A stretch of DNA of 64,000 nucleotides from Terriglobia bacterium. GTDB lineage: Bacteria > Acidobacteriota > Terriglobia > JAIQFV01. This document shows, one piece after another, positions 42,029 to 51,399 of this stretch (positions within the stretch are counted from its first letter, which is position 1; each line of letters opens with the position of its first letter). The notes under the pieces were generated by a model. It was not told where the DNA came from and searched no databases. It was given only the letters and a program-made list of their open reading frames with translations. Position numbers and translations under genes: made by a program. The stretch lies in assembly GCA_020072965.1 (NCBI GenBank), contig JAIQFY010000015.1:1-64000 (forward strand), read 5' to 3'.

Positions 42029-44365
42029 TTGTGTAGGGAGAAGTCCGAAATCGATCGAAAGATTGTAATTGGCAAGCATTCCTCGGGACTCGGTGGGAGG
42101 CCTATTGTTCGTTTTCCTGCCTTTCTGCATCATTCCTCCAGGTTGAATCGTGCGGTCGTTCTTCTTGTGTTCGTCCTTTCCCTTTCCATCCTGCGAGGGG
42201 ACCCGGAAAGTTGGGCCGCCTCATCCCCCCAATCCGAATCATTAGAGACGCTCGCTAAACAATTGGCGGCGACGGGCGCTCCCTCCGTGGCGCACCAGCT
42301 GGCCTTGCTATCCCAGCAGTCAGAGGATCCTGGAGTTGCGGCGCTGGCTTCATTCGCCCTGGGTTATTCTGCCTACCAGAATGGAGATTTCAGAGCGGCG
42401 GCAGAGTTCTTTGCCCATCCCAACCTCAAGAATCAGATTGTCTCAGATTACGCCATCTTGTTTCTCGCCCGGAGTCAGCATCGTCTGAAGTCATATGCAG
42501 CGGCCATCACCACCCTTGAGAATTTCTCAAGCCAATTTCAAACCAGCCGTTTGGTGACCGATGCCAACCTGGAGCGGTGTCAGGTTTGGATCGAGAATAA
42601 TGAGTCTGGTCGTTGTGTTGAACTGCTGCATTCGCTACCCAATCTGGAAGCCTCGCCCCGGCTTATGCTTATGTTGGCCCAGGCTCTTGATTCTGGCTCA
42701 AACTGGAGTTCTGAAGCCAGCGTCTTGCAGCGTGTCGCCTATGAGTACCCGTTAAGTCCGGAAGCTCCACAGGCCAAGGACATGCTCCAAACCCTGCGGC
42801 GCCTTCACCCAGCGGCGGTTCCCATGCCAGGAGCTGCGGCCGTGTTGGCTCGGGCAGAAGCCTTCTATGGTCAGAAACGATTTAGAGACTCCCTCGCGGA
42901 CTATCAGAGTCTGCTCGGCTCAGGACAGAAAACGACTCAACATTTGTCGGCAGAGGAGCGGGCCAACCTTGAGCTAAGGGTAGGCGAGTGCCTGCTTCAT
43001 CTCGGGCGCCTTCGGGAAGCGGAAAGAGCCATAGCCAAAGCAAGTCCGGTGACAGGGGAGAAGGAGGCCGAGAGACTTTACACGGCGGCGGAATTGAAGA
43101 GAAAAAAATCTGTTAAGTCACCAGAGGAATTCGAACGAGCTGTCATTCAGCTTGAAGAAAGGTTTCCCTCCAGCGTTTGGACGGAGGCAGGCATCTTTTC
43201 ACTGGGGAATTATTTTCTTGTTCACCATGACCGCCCACGCGCCACAGAAGAGTTTGAGAAGCTCGTCCAACGATTTCCCAAGGGGAGGAATGCTTCGGAA
43301 TCCCTTTTCCGGGTTGCCTGGAGTGCCTACTTGAGACGGGATTATTCCGCCGCGCAGACCTCCTTTAAGACCTTTGTGGGGCTTTATCCAGAATCCAACC
43401 GGACGGGATCGGCGCTTTACTGGATAGGACGAATTGCGGAGATGTCGAATCCCCAGGAAGGCGCGGTTTATCTCGCCGAGGTGTCCCGGGCTTTTGGGGA
43501 AAATGTTTATGCGCAATCTGCACGCGGTCGATTGTTTAAATTGCACCTCACTGGGGAGGCCGAAAAACTGGAGTGGGCACTCCCCGATCTCAAGCCTAAG
43601 ATTTCCATTGAGGATTCGGCGCCGGTCGAGCCGGCGACGAGCGATTCCTTGAGGCGTGCTGATATCTTCAGGCGGATATCTCTCCTGGATTTGGCGGTTA
43701 AGGAACTGCGCAGCCTTCTTGATCGAAAGCGCTCGGTCGAGGCTGCCAAGGAACTCGCGGGGATCTATTTGACCCGTCAGCACTATGGAGCCGCCATGGC
43801 AACGGTGAGACAGACCTTCCCCGACTACTATCGCGCGTCCCTGGATCAGTTGTCCCCGGAGTTCTGGCACGCGCTTTTCCCGCTGCCCTACTGGTCCACC
43901 ATCCTTGCGGAAGCACAACGGAAAGGGGTGGATCCTTTTCTCGTGGCAGCACTCATTCGACAGGAATCAGCCTTTGATGCCAATGCCAGGTCTCCCGCGA
44001 AAGCCCAAGGCCTGATGCAGCTGTTGCCACGGGAAGCGCGCCGATATGCGAGGAAGGAAAAACTCCCGCGTTGGCGTCCTAAGAGCATTTACACTCCCGA
44101 GATAAATATCCGGCTGGGCGTGGCCTATTTAGCCGACACCCTGCGCCGTTTCAACGGAAGGTTAGAGCTGGCGCTTGCCGCTTACAACGCAGGCGATGAC
44201 CGGGTGATCGCTTGGACCCAGGAGCAGTCGATGGCGGGAATGGCTGAAGACCCCATGGAGTTCATTGAGAGTATCCCGTTTACTGAAACCCGGGATTATG
44301 TTCAAATCCTCCTGCGTAATCTCAATTATTATAAAAAAATCTATTCCCAGAACGGGACAGGATGA
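42029..44365 (+). CDS. Soluble lytic murein transglycosylase (Slt type) with TPR repeats
   Basis: About 778 residues if begun at TTG 42029, which sits one base after the previous stop (translational coupling). The start is uncertain: the export-like helix VVLLVFVLSLSILR begins 40 residues in, so a later start is possible. Residues 70-600 are TPR-like helical repeats (ALGYSAYQNGDFRAAAEFF, FRVAWSAYLRRDYSAAQTSF). The C-terminal SLT domain has the catalytic Glu646 in ALIRQESAFDANARSPAKAQGLMQLLP and the ES...GLMQ...AYNAG...Y signature. It cleaves the glycan strands of peptidoglycan in the periplasm. Confidence 0.9.
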   Translation: MCREKSEIDRKIVIGKHSSGLGGRPIVRFPAFLHHSSRLNRAVVLLVFVLSLSILRGDPESWAASSPQSESLETLAKQLAATGAPSVAHQLALLSQQSEDPGVAALASFALGYSAYQNGDFRAAAEFFAHPNLKNQIVSDYAILFLARSQHRLKSYAAAITTLENFSSQFQTSRLVTDANLERCQVWIENNESGRCVELLHSLPNLEASPRLMLMLAQALDSGSNWSSEASVLQRVAYEYPLSPEAPQAKDMLQTLRRLHPAAVPMPGAAAVLARAEAFYGQKRFRDSLADYQSLLGSGQKTTQHLSAEERANLELRVGECLLHLGRLREAERAIAKASPVTGEKEAERLYTAAELKRKKSVKSPEEFERAVIQLEERFPSSVWTEAGIFSLGNYFLVHHDRPRATEEFEKLVQRFPKGRNASESLFRVAWSAYLRRDYSAAQTSFKTFVGLYPESNRTGSALYWIGRIAEMSNPQEGAVYLAEVSRAFGENVYAQSARGRLFKLHLTGEAEKLEWALPDLKPKISIEDSAPVEPATSDSLRRADIFRRISLLDLAVKELRSLLDRKRSVEAAKELAGIYLTRQHYGAAMATVRQTFPDYYRASLDQLSPEFWHALFPLPYWSTILAEAQRKGVDPFLVAALIRQESAFDANARSPAKAQGLMQLLPREARRYARKEKLPRWRPKSIYTPEINIRLGVAYLADTLRRFNGRLELALAAYNAGDDRVIAWTQEQSMAGMAEDPMEFIESIPFTETRDYVQILLRNLNYYKKIYSQNGTG

Positions 44366-44398
44366 GCGGCGCCTGATTCCTTTGGGTCAGGCGACACG

Positions 44399-44578
44399 AG
44401 AAGTCAGAAGTCAGAGGTCGAATTTTGATCAGCAGGGCTCTCTATTAGATGAGACTCGAAAAGGGAGTCCTGCTCGTCTTCTGCTTCTCCTTGCCAAGTT
44501 TTCCGGGAATCGCGCATGTGCCTGGAATCCTTTTGACTTCTGATTTCTGACTTCCGACTTCTGACCTCCGATTTTTGA
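44399..44578. repeat. Heptamer inverted cassette 1
   Basis: The left array AGAAGTC, AGAAGTC, AGAGGTC (44399-44419) faces an inverted array of six heptamers (TGACTTC, TGATTTC, TGACTTC, CGACTTC, TGACCTC, CGATTTT; 44534-44575). The 113-bp spacer holds no gene. It lies 33 bp past the transglycosylase stop. Confidence 0.8.
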
Positions 44579-44626
44579 GCTCTTCCCCCGGAATGAGTTT
44601 CCTTGTTGCACTTCGAGAGGGCAAGC

Positions 44627-45832
44627 ATGTCCAAGAAAATCACTTCGTTTAAGTCGGACCAGTTCACGGAGTCCGTGATTCGCGAGATGACTCGGCTGGC
44701 AATCGAATACAAGGCCCTCAACCTGGCTCAGGGGTTTCCGGATTTTGCGGCCCCGGCCGAGATCAAAGCAGCCGCGAAGGAGGCGATTGACAGCGACATC
44801 AATCAATATGCGATCACCTGGGGAGCGCGGTCCTTCCGCCACGCCATCGCCGGAAAGGTGGAACGGACGCTGGGCCTCTCCGTTGATCCGGAAACAGAAA
44901 TTACCGTTTGCTGCGGGGCGACGGAATGCATGATGTCGACCATGCTTGCCATCATCAATCCCGGGGATGAGGTAATAATCTTTGAGCCGTTCTACGAGAA
45001 TTATGGTCCGGATGTGGTTATCAGCGATGCGACGCCGCGGTTCGTCCGGTTGCAGCCTCCTGGAAAGGATGACCCCACCGGGGTGTGGCATTTCGATCGG
45101 GCGGAGTTGGAGGGGGCCTTTAATGAACGCACCAAGGCGATTGTGATCAACACCCCGAACAACCCGACCGGAAAGGTATTCACGAGGGAGGAGTTGGAGT
45201 TTATCGCATCACTGTGTCTTCGATGGAACACCCTTGCCATCACTGACGAGATTTATGAACATATCCTTTTCGATGGGGCAAGACATGTTGCGATGGCGAC
45301 CCTCGACGGGATGCGCGAGCGGACCGTGCTGATCAACGGGATGTCGAAGACCTACAGTGTGACAGGCTGGCGGGTCGGCTATGCGGTCGCCCCGCCGGAG
45401 ATCACCAATGCGATCCGGAAGATGCACGATTTTGTCAGTGTAGGAGCCCCCGCACCGCTGCAGGAAGCGGGAGCGATGGCCATGCAGTTCCCCCCGTCCT
45501 ATTACGAGCAATTGGCGGTCGCGTATCTGCATCGCCGCGACCGTGTGTTGGATCTTCTATCGCGCGCCGGTTTTCGATGCTTCAAGCCGTTCGGAGCGTA
45601 TTACATCATGACCGATATTTCTGAATTCGGTTTTCGAAGCGACGTCGAGTTTGCAGAATTCCTGGTAAGGGAAGTCGGAGTCGCGGCGGTCCCGGGAAGC
45701 AGTTTCTACAAGGATCCTGTGAATGGGAGGCATTACCTTCGTTTTGCCTTCTGTAAGACCGAGGCGACACTCGCTGAAGCAGAGGCTCGGTTGAGCATGA
45801 TCGGGAGTAAGCTGAAGAGGTTGACGAGATGA
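44627..45832 (+). CDS. Fold-type I PLP aminotransferase (class I/II)
   Basis: A 401-residue aminotransferase; ATG 44627 has GAGAGGG six bases upstream. LAQGFPDFAAPAEIKAAAKEAI is the N-terminal arm, AVITINTPNNPTGKV-like TPNNPTGKVF binds the cofactor, DEIYEHILFDG holds the PLP-pyridine Asp, and the Schiff-base Lys lies in INGMSKTYSVTGWRVGY. It most resembles kynurenine-oxoglutarate/methionine (YbdL/KAT) or aspartate aminotransferases. Substrate assignment is uncertain. It sits between two heptamer cassettes and has no pathway neighbours. Confidence 0.9.
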   Translation: MSKKITSFKSDQFTESVIREMTRLAIEYKALNLAQGFPDFAAPAEIKAAAKEAIDSDINQYAITWGARSFRHAIAGKVERTLGLSVDPETEITVCCGATECMMSTMLAIINPGDEVIIFEPFYENYGPDVVISDATPRFVRLQPPGKDDPTGVWHFDRAELEGAFNERTKAIVINTPNNPTGKVFTREELEFIASLCLRWNTLAITDEIYEHILFDGARHVAMATLDGMRERTVLINGMSKTYSVTGWRVGYAVAPPEITNAIRKMHDFVSVGAPAPLQEAGAMAMQFPPSYYEQLAVAYLHRRDRVLDLLSRAGFRCFKPFGAYYIMTDISEFGFRSDVEFAEFLVREVGVAAVPGSSFYKDPVNGRHYLRFAFCKTEATLAEAEARLSMIGSKLKRLTR

Positions 45833-45836
45833 ATGT

Positions 45837-46096
45837 TCAGAAAGCAGCCGTCAGGTATCAGCTATTGTTGCAAGATGTCTATTTCTTTGGCCCCTCAAAA
45901 CCTTCGGGGCCGAGCTTTGATTCTTGAAGAGAAACAAAGAAGCAACCCACAACCCCCTCTTTGTGGGCTAAAACCTAGAACGGACACGTGCCCGCGAATC
46001 ACTTGCACATTACGGCGAAACGCTGAGCGCAGTTTGCTGATACCTGACCACTGTGGACTGACCGCTGATAGCTGACGGCTGATACCTGACCGCTGT
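45837..46096. repeat. Heptamer inverted cassette 2
   Basis: The left array is TCAGAAA, GCAGCCG, TCAGGTA, TCAGCTA (45837-45864). The right, inverted array has nine heptamers of type TACCTGA/CCGCTGA/TAGCTGA (46034-46096). The spacer is 169 bp. It fills the gap between two converging genes, four bases from each stop. Confidence 0.8.
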
Positions 46097-46099
46097 TCG

Positions 46100-47032
46100 C
46101 TAATTCTCCTCGATCTTCGTTTTTGCCTCCAGGTCCGCGTAAGAAAGTTTCCCTGCCTTATAGTCCCGCAAATCGCGCACCGAGAAACGGATGACCGTTG
46201 AGGTTCGAGTTTCCGGGGAGAACAGGGAAAAATCCTGGGGAACGGGCGCTTTCAGAAGGACCGAAATATATTCACTCGGCTGCAGCCCGGAGATGGAACT
46301 TCCGTATTCGGCGACCGCCTTCATGATGGCGTCCTGCAGGTGCTTCCGCTGGACTTCCGCCTTTGATTCTTCGTTGGGCGGTTTTTCCGTTTCGGTTTCC
46401 GAGCCGTCGTCCAGAAGACTCGATTCGAAAGCGTTCAATTGAGGGACGAGATTGATCTCCCGTAGTTTTGAAAAGAGTTCGCGCAACGCGATTTCCTTGT
46501 TCGGCCCCTGCGACTGGCGCTCATAAGCAGCGATGAGTTTGGAGAATGCATCCAGCGGCGTCTTGGAGGCGAGGTCAGATTTAGTTTCCACCAGGACGTG
46601 GGCCGAAGTATCGGGTTGAGAGGACACGGCTCCACCCGACGGTCCACGGGCCGTCCTTCGGCCCGGGGTCACTCCAAACGATTTCTTCAGAATCCAGTTC
46701 ATGGATCGCTGTTCGCTGAAGTTAGGAAGATACACTTCAAAGATCACACCATACCCGTCGAGGTAAATGCCTTCGGCAGGGTTCCCCTCGCTGGTGCGGA
46801 GATACAAGACGGTCGGATTGTTCTCGTCGCCTTTCTTCGCCACGGTCATCGCGACGGTATTCAGAGCTTGTTGCCTTACCTTATTGAGCACGCTTTCGAC
46901 GATCTCGATGCTCTTCTTCATTTGTTCGCGGTCGATGGGGAGAGACTGGTTTTGCGCGCCCCACGCCAACGTCGCCACGAGAATCCCGGCTCCCCCGGCG
47001 ACGTTCAAAGCAATTTTCTTAAGTGTCTTCAT
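46100..47032 (-). CDS. Exported protein of unknown function in the sigma/anti-sigma cluster
   Basis: A 310-residue protein with signal peptide (IALNVAGGAGILVATLAWGAQ). ATG 47032 is used because AGAGG lies seven bases upstream, and an earlier frame overlaps the anti-sigma gene. Recognisable parts are a strand-rich N-terminal domain (YLRTSEGNPAEGIYLDGYGVIFEVYLPNF) and a helical C-terminal region (LQDAIMKAVAEYGSSISGLQPSEYISVLLKAP). No family is recognised. Co-direction with the ECF sigma and anti-sigma genes suggests it belongs to that envelope-stress unit. Confidence 0.75.
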   Translation of the reverse strand: MKTLKKIALNVAGGAGILVATLAWGAQNQSLPIDREQMKKSIEIVESVLNKVRQQALNTVAMTVAKKGDENNPTVLYLRTSEGNPAEGIYLDGYGVIFEVYLPNFSEQRSMNWILKKSFGVTPGRRTARGPSGGAVSSQPDTSAHVLVETKSDLASKTPLDAFSKLIAAYERQSQGPNKEIALRELFSKLREINLVPQLNAFESSLLDDGSETETEKPPNEESKAEVQRKHLQDAIMKAVAEYGSSISGLQPSEYISVLLKAPVPQDFSLFSPETRTSTVIRFSVRDLRDYKAGKLSYADLEAKTKIEEN

Positions 47033-47112
47033 AGATGGCCTCTTTCCCTCCTTGTATTCCGGTCCCCTGAAGCCTGCCCGTTGAGCGGGGGGCTTAGGGA
47101 CATGTCCTGGAA

Positions 47113-47916
47113 TCACTTCGGCTGATACGAGACTTTCTGGATGAGATCCACTAACTGCTGGGTCTGTTTTGCCTGTTGCGAGGTCCGTGCATCCAGTGAC
47201 GAGAACGCCATGCGGATCTGTTGAAGGTCTGCCAGCCGTTGTTGCTCGAGATTGTCATATACAGCCACATAATCCAATTTATGTTTATCGTTGAATTGTC
47301 GCGTGAGGTCGGCCACCTGGGTTCGATATCCGGAGGTCAATTGATTCACGAGACGGATCTCTTCGGATTTGACGAGTTGTTCCTGGCGGTTCTCGCTTTC
47401 CTGGATCATCCGGGTAACCTCCCGGAGGATGTCCGATTTCACCGGTTCCAGGGTACTGACCGGGGAGGGCAAAGGGAGTGACGCCGGCGTGACCGCAGCG
47501 GGCCGCAGGTCGGCAATGTTCGAGCGCCTCGAGTCCGACCGACGAAGCAGGTCAGCTCGAAAAGCGAAGCCGTTCTTCGAGAATTCGACTTCAGTACCGA
47601 GCACGGAAAATGCCACCAGCAGCAGCAATGCGGAGGCGATCGCCAGCGCCATGACATTTCGCATGCTCCAGTGCTCCGGAATCAACCACTGTTTGAAGAA
47701 TCTCAGCGGTGACGGATAGGGAACCGTAATCGAAAAGTCACGGGCGGCAGGATCCCCCCACTCGGCGAGATCGCCTCGGACGAGCTTGAATTCATTCACC
47801 TCGGCGTTACAGGAACTGCACGCCTTCAGATGGAGGACCGCTTCTGCCCGTTCTTCCTCGGAGATTTCCTCGTAGAGAAAATCCAGAATCTTATCCTTGA
47901 ACTGTTCGCAATTCAT
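47113..47916 (-). CDS. Membrane anti-sigma factor with zinc (zf-HC2) domain
   Basis: A 267-residue protein. The N-terminal zinc motif is Cys3, His29, Cys33, Cys36 (HLKACSSC), the ZAS type that grips ECF sigma factors. One transmembrane helix (VMALAIASALLLLVAFSVL) lies near residues 90-110. The periplasmic part is Pro/Ser-rich and then a coiled coil (MIQESENRQEQLVKSEEIRLVNQLTSGY ... RLADLQQIRMAF), which may sense envelope state. The sigma gene lies 117 bases upstream, making an operon and regulatory pair. Confidence 0.9.
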   Translation of the reverse strand: MNCEQFKDKILDFLYEEISEEERAEAVLHLKACSSCNAEVNEFKLVRGDLAEWGDPAARDFSITVPYPSPLRFFKQWLIPEHWSMRNVMALAIASALLLLVAFSVLGTEVEFSKNGFAFRADLLRRSDSRRSNIADLRPAAVTPASLPLPSPVSTLEPVKSDILREVTRMIQESENRQEQLVKSEEIRLVNQLTSGYRTQVADLTRQFNDKHKLDYVAVYDNLEQQRLADLQQIRMAFSSLDARTSQQAKQTQQLVDLIQKVSYQPK

Positions 47917-48033
47917 ACTCTTCTCCCCGCGGTCTGACTGGCTTCACCGGATATTCAATGATCCCTACCTTGTCGCCAGGCCACGCGACTTAATTAATCC
48001 CGGCATATCCCGGCTGCCTTAACTCGCCGTCCT

Positions 48034-48621
48034 TCATGCTTCGTGCAGCCCATCGCGGGCCAGGCGCTTCTTCATTTCGCTGAGGCCCGCATACATCCTC
48101 GTTTTAACGGTACTGATCGGAACGTTCAGGACCTCTGCAATCTCCTTAAAGGTAAGTCCGTGGTATTCCTTCAGAATGAGAACTATCCGGCACTCCGGGT
48201 GCAGCTGGTCCATGGCGCTCCGAACGCGGCGAGCTCTGTCCTGCTCGATGGCATGATCTTCAATGCTGGGTCGCGGCCCGACGTTCCACTGCACTGCTTC
48301 GAGATCGGCCATCGTCCCTTTTTCCCGCATTTCATCCAGCGACTCCCACGCCGTGCGCTGACGTTTACGTAGATGGGAAGTGCTCAGGTTGATGGCGATC
48401 CGGTAAAGCCAGGATGAAAACTTCGCCTCCCGCCGAAAGTTCTTGAGGTTAAGATAGGCGGCAGTAAACGCATCCTGACACACTTCCTCCGCCTCGTGTT
48501 CTTTCCCGAGCATTCGGTACACGAGGTTATAGATCACGCGTTGCCAACGTACCACCAGCTCGTCGTAGGCGTGCGTGTCGCCACGAACAGTCCTCTCTAC
48601 TAGAGCTTCATCGGTCACCAC
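48034..48621 (-). CDS. RNA polymerase ECF-type sigma factor (RpoE-like)
   Basis: A 195-residue sigma factor. Region 2 is AYDELVVRWQRVIYNLVYRMLG through EEVCQDAFTAAYLNLKNFRREAKFSSWLYRIAINLS. Region 4 is LHPECRIVLILKEYHGLTFKEIAEVLNVPISTVKTRMYAGLSEMKKRL. A linker of about 40 residues with LDEMREKG divides them. The start is GTG 48621. The downstream zf-HC2 gene is its likely anti-sigma factor, so activity should be set by envelope signals. Confidence 0.94.
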   Translation of the reverse strand: MVTDEALVERTVRGDTHAYDELVVRWQRVIYNLVYRMLGKEHEAEEVCQDAFTAAYLNLKNFRREAKFSSWLYRIAINLSTSHLRKRQRTAWESLDEMREKGTMADLEAVQWNVGPRPSIEDHAIEQDRARRVRSAMDQLHPECRIVLILKEYHGLTFKEIAEVLNVPISTVKTRMYAGLSEMKKRLARDGLHEA

Positions 48622-48874
48622 TACAATTCACCCTCGCAACGACGGCACATGAGTTGTGACTCGCCCTTTGGCCGACGGCATATCGAGTCTCCCTCTTGGA
48701 TTTTGCGTCCCCCTGAACCGATTGAAGTGCCCCGACCATCGCGTAAAAGGGCATTTCGCCTCGATCTGAAACCGGATGGGCGAGCCTAATCCCCGGCCTC
48801 TCGCCATTTCACTCAAATCCGCACATTCTATTAGACTTTGTTCATAACAAAAAAGTCGGAAAAAAATTGAAGCA

Positions 48875-49597
48875 TCATGGGGCCACTATTGACCGGGGTA
48901 CCTCTGTAATCGCCGAAACGGACTTCCGGCTTTGATGCGATAAGAGGTCCAGTGAGAACCCCTTTGAGACGACTTTAACCAGGCCCAGGGGGCCGATACC
49001 CGCGGACCACCAAACTTCGGCGGCCCTCCCATCAGCAAAAGAGAGCCTCTGATGCATGGTCTTAAGTTTTCCAGCCCTGGTTTTGATGGATTCTTCGCCA
49101 AAAGTTTCGACCGAGATGATCTTGGAAGGGGGCGCCGTGGCCCGCGACAGCATGAAGCGCTCTCGAAGGAGAGGGATGGGGACCGCAAGGGCCCGGTCGT
49201 CGTCCTGTTTCGTGACAAATTCTCCGGTCGCCCCCTCCAACAAGAAGGTCAGATCGCCAAAAGGGCGGACGACAGAGTTGATCGTGGTGTGACGATCCAC
49301 ATTAAGTTCAGTGACCTGCGATTCGACAGTATAAAACTTCACTTGGCCGCGCGCCTCCTCGGAAAGAACAGCAAAACGCAATTTCTTTACCTCTTTCATC
49401 AAATCTTGATGAGTCACGATCACATATTCCGAAGATTCACCCGCCCGCCATGCCGCCACTCCATAGAGTTGAGGGTCTAAGGGCAGTCGCATGCCCGGGT
49501 CTGAGCGGAGAGGATCAACTGTGTATCGCTGGGGATAGTTGGGGCCTGACATCAGGACCAAGGCGAGGGCAAGCAGGAAGCAAAGTTTTTGACGCAT
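48875..49597 (-). CDS. Exported protein of unknown function
   Basis: A 240-residue protein with signal peptide (LCFLLALALVLMSGP). Strand-rich mature part: SSEYVIVTHQDLMKEVKKLRFAVL, SVVRPFGDLTFLLEGATGEFVTK, and SFADGRAAEVWWSAGIGPLGLVKVVS, which recalls lipoprotein-like domains with a WWS..IGPLG end. The C-terminal part resembles DUF-type secreted proteins with a VWWSAGIGPLGLVK motif. It is upstream of the sigma gene on the same strand with 253 bases between. Function unknown. Confidence 0.72.
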   Translation of the reverse strand: MRQKLCFLLALALVLMSGPNYPQRYTVDPLRSDPGMRLPLDPQLYGVAAWRAGESSEYVIVTHQDLMKEVKKLRFAVLSEEARGQVKFYTVESQVTELNVDRHTTINSVVRPFGDLTFLLEGATGEFVTKQDDDRALAVPIPLLRERFMLSRATAPPSKIISVETFGEESIKTRAGKLKTMHQRLSFADGRAAEVWWSAGIGPLGLVKVVSKGFSLDLLSHQSRKSVSAITEVPRSIVAP

Positions 49598-49645
49598 TCT
49601 TTTGGTTTACGTTAGAATCCCTGTTCAGTTTGGGTGAATTATATC

Positions 49646-50827
49646 ATGATGTTTCATTTCCTTACTTCAGGCGAATCCCACGGGCCGGTGCTGACAGCAG
49701 TCCTGGTTGGGCTTCCCGCAGAGGTCCCCGTCGATTTGGATTTTGTAAACGAGGAATTAGCGCGACGACAGGCCGGGTATGGCCGCGGTGCCCGTATGAA
49801 GATCGAGAAAGACCAGGCCACGATTCTCTCGGGCGTCCGCTTTGGCAGAACGATCGGTTCGCCGCTAACGTTGCAGATTGAGAACCACGACTGGGTCAAC
49901 TGGCGCACCGCCATGGATGCGAAGACAGAGCCATACGACGAGGTCGAGCGGAAGTCGGTGGTGCGTCCTCGTCCAGGGCATGCCGATCTGGCAGGAGCCC
50001 TGAAGTACAACACCAAGGACATTCGGAACATCCTCGAGCGTTCCAGTGCCCGTGAAACGGCCGCGCGGGTGGCGGCGGGGGCGGTGGCCAAACTCTTTCT
50101 CTCTCAGTTCGGGATCGAAGTGGCGAGTCATACGGTCGCGGTCGGACCTGTAGCCCTCAGCGAATCACGTGCCGTAACCTTCGACGAAATCCAGGCCCTT
50201 CGATCAAGAACTGATTCGCGGTTGCGGTGTGTGGATGAAGCAACGGAAGATGAGATGGTTCGCATCATTCAGCAAGCCGCTGCGGAAGGGAACACCGTAG
50301 GCGGATGCTTCGAGGTGGTGGGAAAGGGCATCGTCGCCGGCTTGGGCTCCCACGTCAGCTGGGAGACCCGCATCGATGGCCTGTTGGCAAGAGCCGTGAT
50401 GTCGATCCAGGCCGTCAAGGCCGTGGAAATAGGCGACGGCATCCAGAATGCCTTTCGTTTTGGAGCCCAGGTCCATGACGAGATTCTTTACCAGAACGAG
50501 GAGCGCAGGTTCTCAAGGGCCTCGAACCGTTCCGGCGGCATCGAAGGCGGAATGACCAATGGGGAAGAAATTCGTCTGCGCGGCTATCTCAAACCCATCT
50601 CCACATTGAAGACCCCGTTGAAGTCAGTCGACATTTCCTCAAAGACGGTCAATGAAGCAGCTTTTGAGCGGTCCGATGTGAGCGTTGTTCCGGCCGCGGG
50701 CGTCGTCGCGGAGGCCATGGTTGCCTTGGTGTTAACGGGATGTTTCCTAGAGAAATTCGGCGGCGATTCCCTCGGTGAAACCCGCCGGAATTATGACGGC
50801 TATTGCGACCAATTAAGAAACTTCTGA
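49646..50827 (+). CDS. aroC: Chorismate synthase
   Basis: A 393-residue enzyme of aromatic amino-acid synthesis converting EPSP to chorismate with reduced FMN. Signatures: FLTSGESHGPVLTAVL (substrate/flavin region near the start), GRGARMKIEKDQATILSGVRFGRTIGSP, RPRPGHADLAGALKY, ERSSARETAARVAAGAVAK and SNRSGGIEGGMTNGEEI. ATG 49646 (or 49649) matches the family N-terminus and follows GGGTGA. The def start lies about 60 bases downstream on the same strand. Confidence 0.95.
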   Translation: MMFHFLTSGESHGPVLTAVLVGLPAEVPVDLDFVNEELARRQAGYGRGARMKIEKDQATILSGVRFGRTIGSPLTLQIENHDWVNWRTAMDAKTEPYDEVERKSVVRPRPGHADLAGALKYNTKDIRNILERSSARETAARVAAGAVAKLFLSQFGIEVASHTVAVGPVALSESRAVTFDEIQALRSRTDSRLRCVDEATEDEMVRIIQQAAAEGNTVGGCFEVVGKGIVAGLGSHVSWETRIDGLLARAVMSIQAVKAVEIGDGIQNAFRFGAQVHDEILYQNEERRFSRASNRSGGIEGGMTNGEEIRLRGYLKPISTLKTPLKSVDISSKTVNEAAFERSDVSVVPAAGVVAEAMVALVLTGCFLEKFGGDSLGETRRNYDGYCDQLRNF

Positions 50828-50886
50828 AGCGAGGAGTCCGGGTCTTGGAGAACAGGATATCGATCATAGAACATCAGCGGCAGATT

Positions 50887-51393
50887 ATGCGTATCCTCAG
50901 ATATGGGGCGGAGGTCCTGCAAGTGAAAGCGGCGCCCGTGGTGAAATTTGACAGCGAGTTGCGCAAATTATTCGACCGCATGATTGCCACGATGCGTGCG
51001 GAGAATGGCGTAGGGCTCGCGGCACCCCAGGTGGGAATTTCTCAACAGGTCGCCGTGATTGACATTTCCGGCGGCGAGGATCCGGGCAAGCTCATTCGAA
51101 TTTGTAACCCCGAGATCATAGAACAGCACGGGAAGCAAAGCGTAGAGGAAGGGTGCCTATCTTTTCCGGAAATTCGTGCCGTCATAACTCGGCCAAAAAA
51201 GGTTTTAGTGCGAGGGCAGGATCCTGAAGGCAAAGTGTTGCAAATCGAGGGGGAAGACCTTCTGGCGCGCGCCTTCTCGCATGAAATTGATCATCTCAAC
51301 GGAGTACTGATCATTGATCATGTGTCCGCGCTGAAGCGTGATTTGATCAGGCGGCGGATCAAAAAGAAGATGGCGGCAGGCGAGTGGGGATAG
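50887..51393 (+). CDS. def: Peptide deformylase
   Basis: A 168-residue iron/zinc hydrolase that removes the formyl group from nascent proteins. All three motifs are intact: GVGLAAPQVG, EGCLSFP with Cys90, and HEIDHLNG with His132, Glu133, His136 (numbered from ATG 50887). The start MRILRYG fits the family, and codons upstream overlap the end of aroC in sense. It ends six bases before the stop of fmt, which converges on it. Confidence 0.95.
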   Translation: MRILRYGAEVLQVKAAPVVKFDSELRKLFDRMIATMRAENGVGLAAPQVGISQQVAVIDISGGEDPGKLIRICNPEIIEQHGKQSVEEGCLSFPEIRAVITRPKKVLVRGQDPEGKVLQIEGEDLLARAFSHEIDHLNGVLIIDHVSALKRDLIRRRIKKKMAAGEWG

Positions 51394-51399
51394 GTAGGT

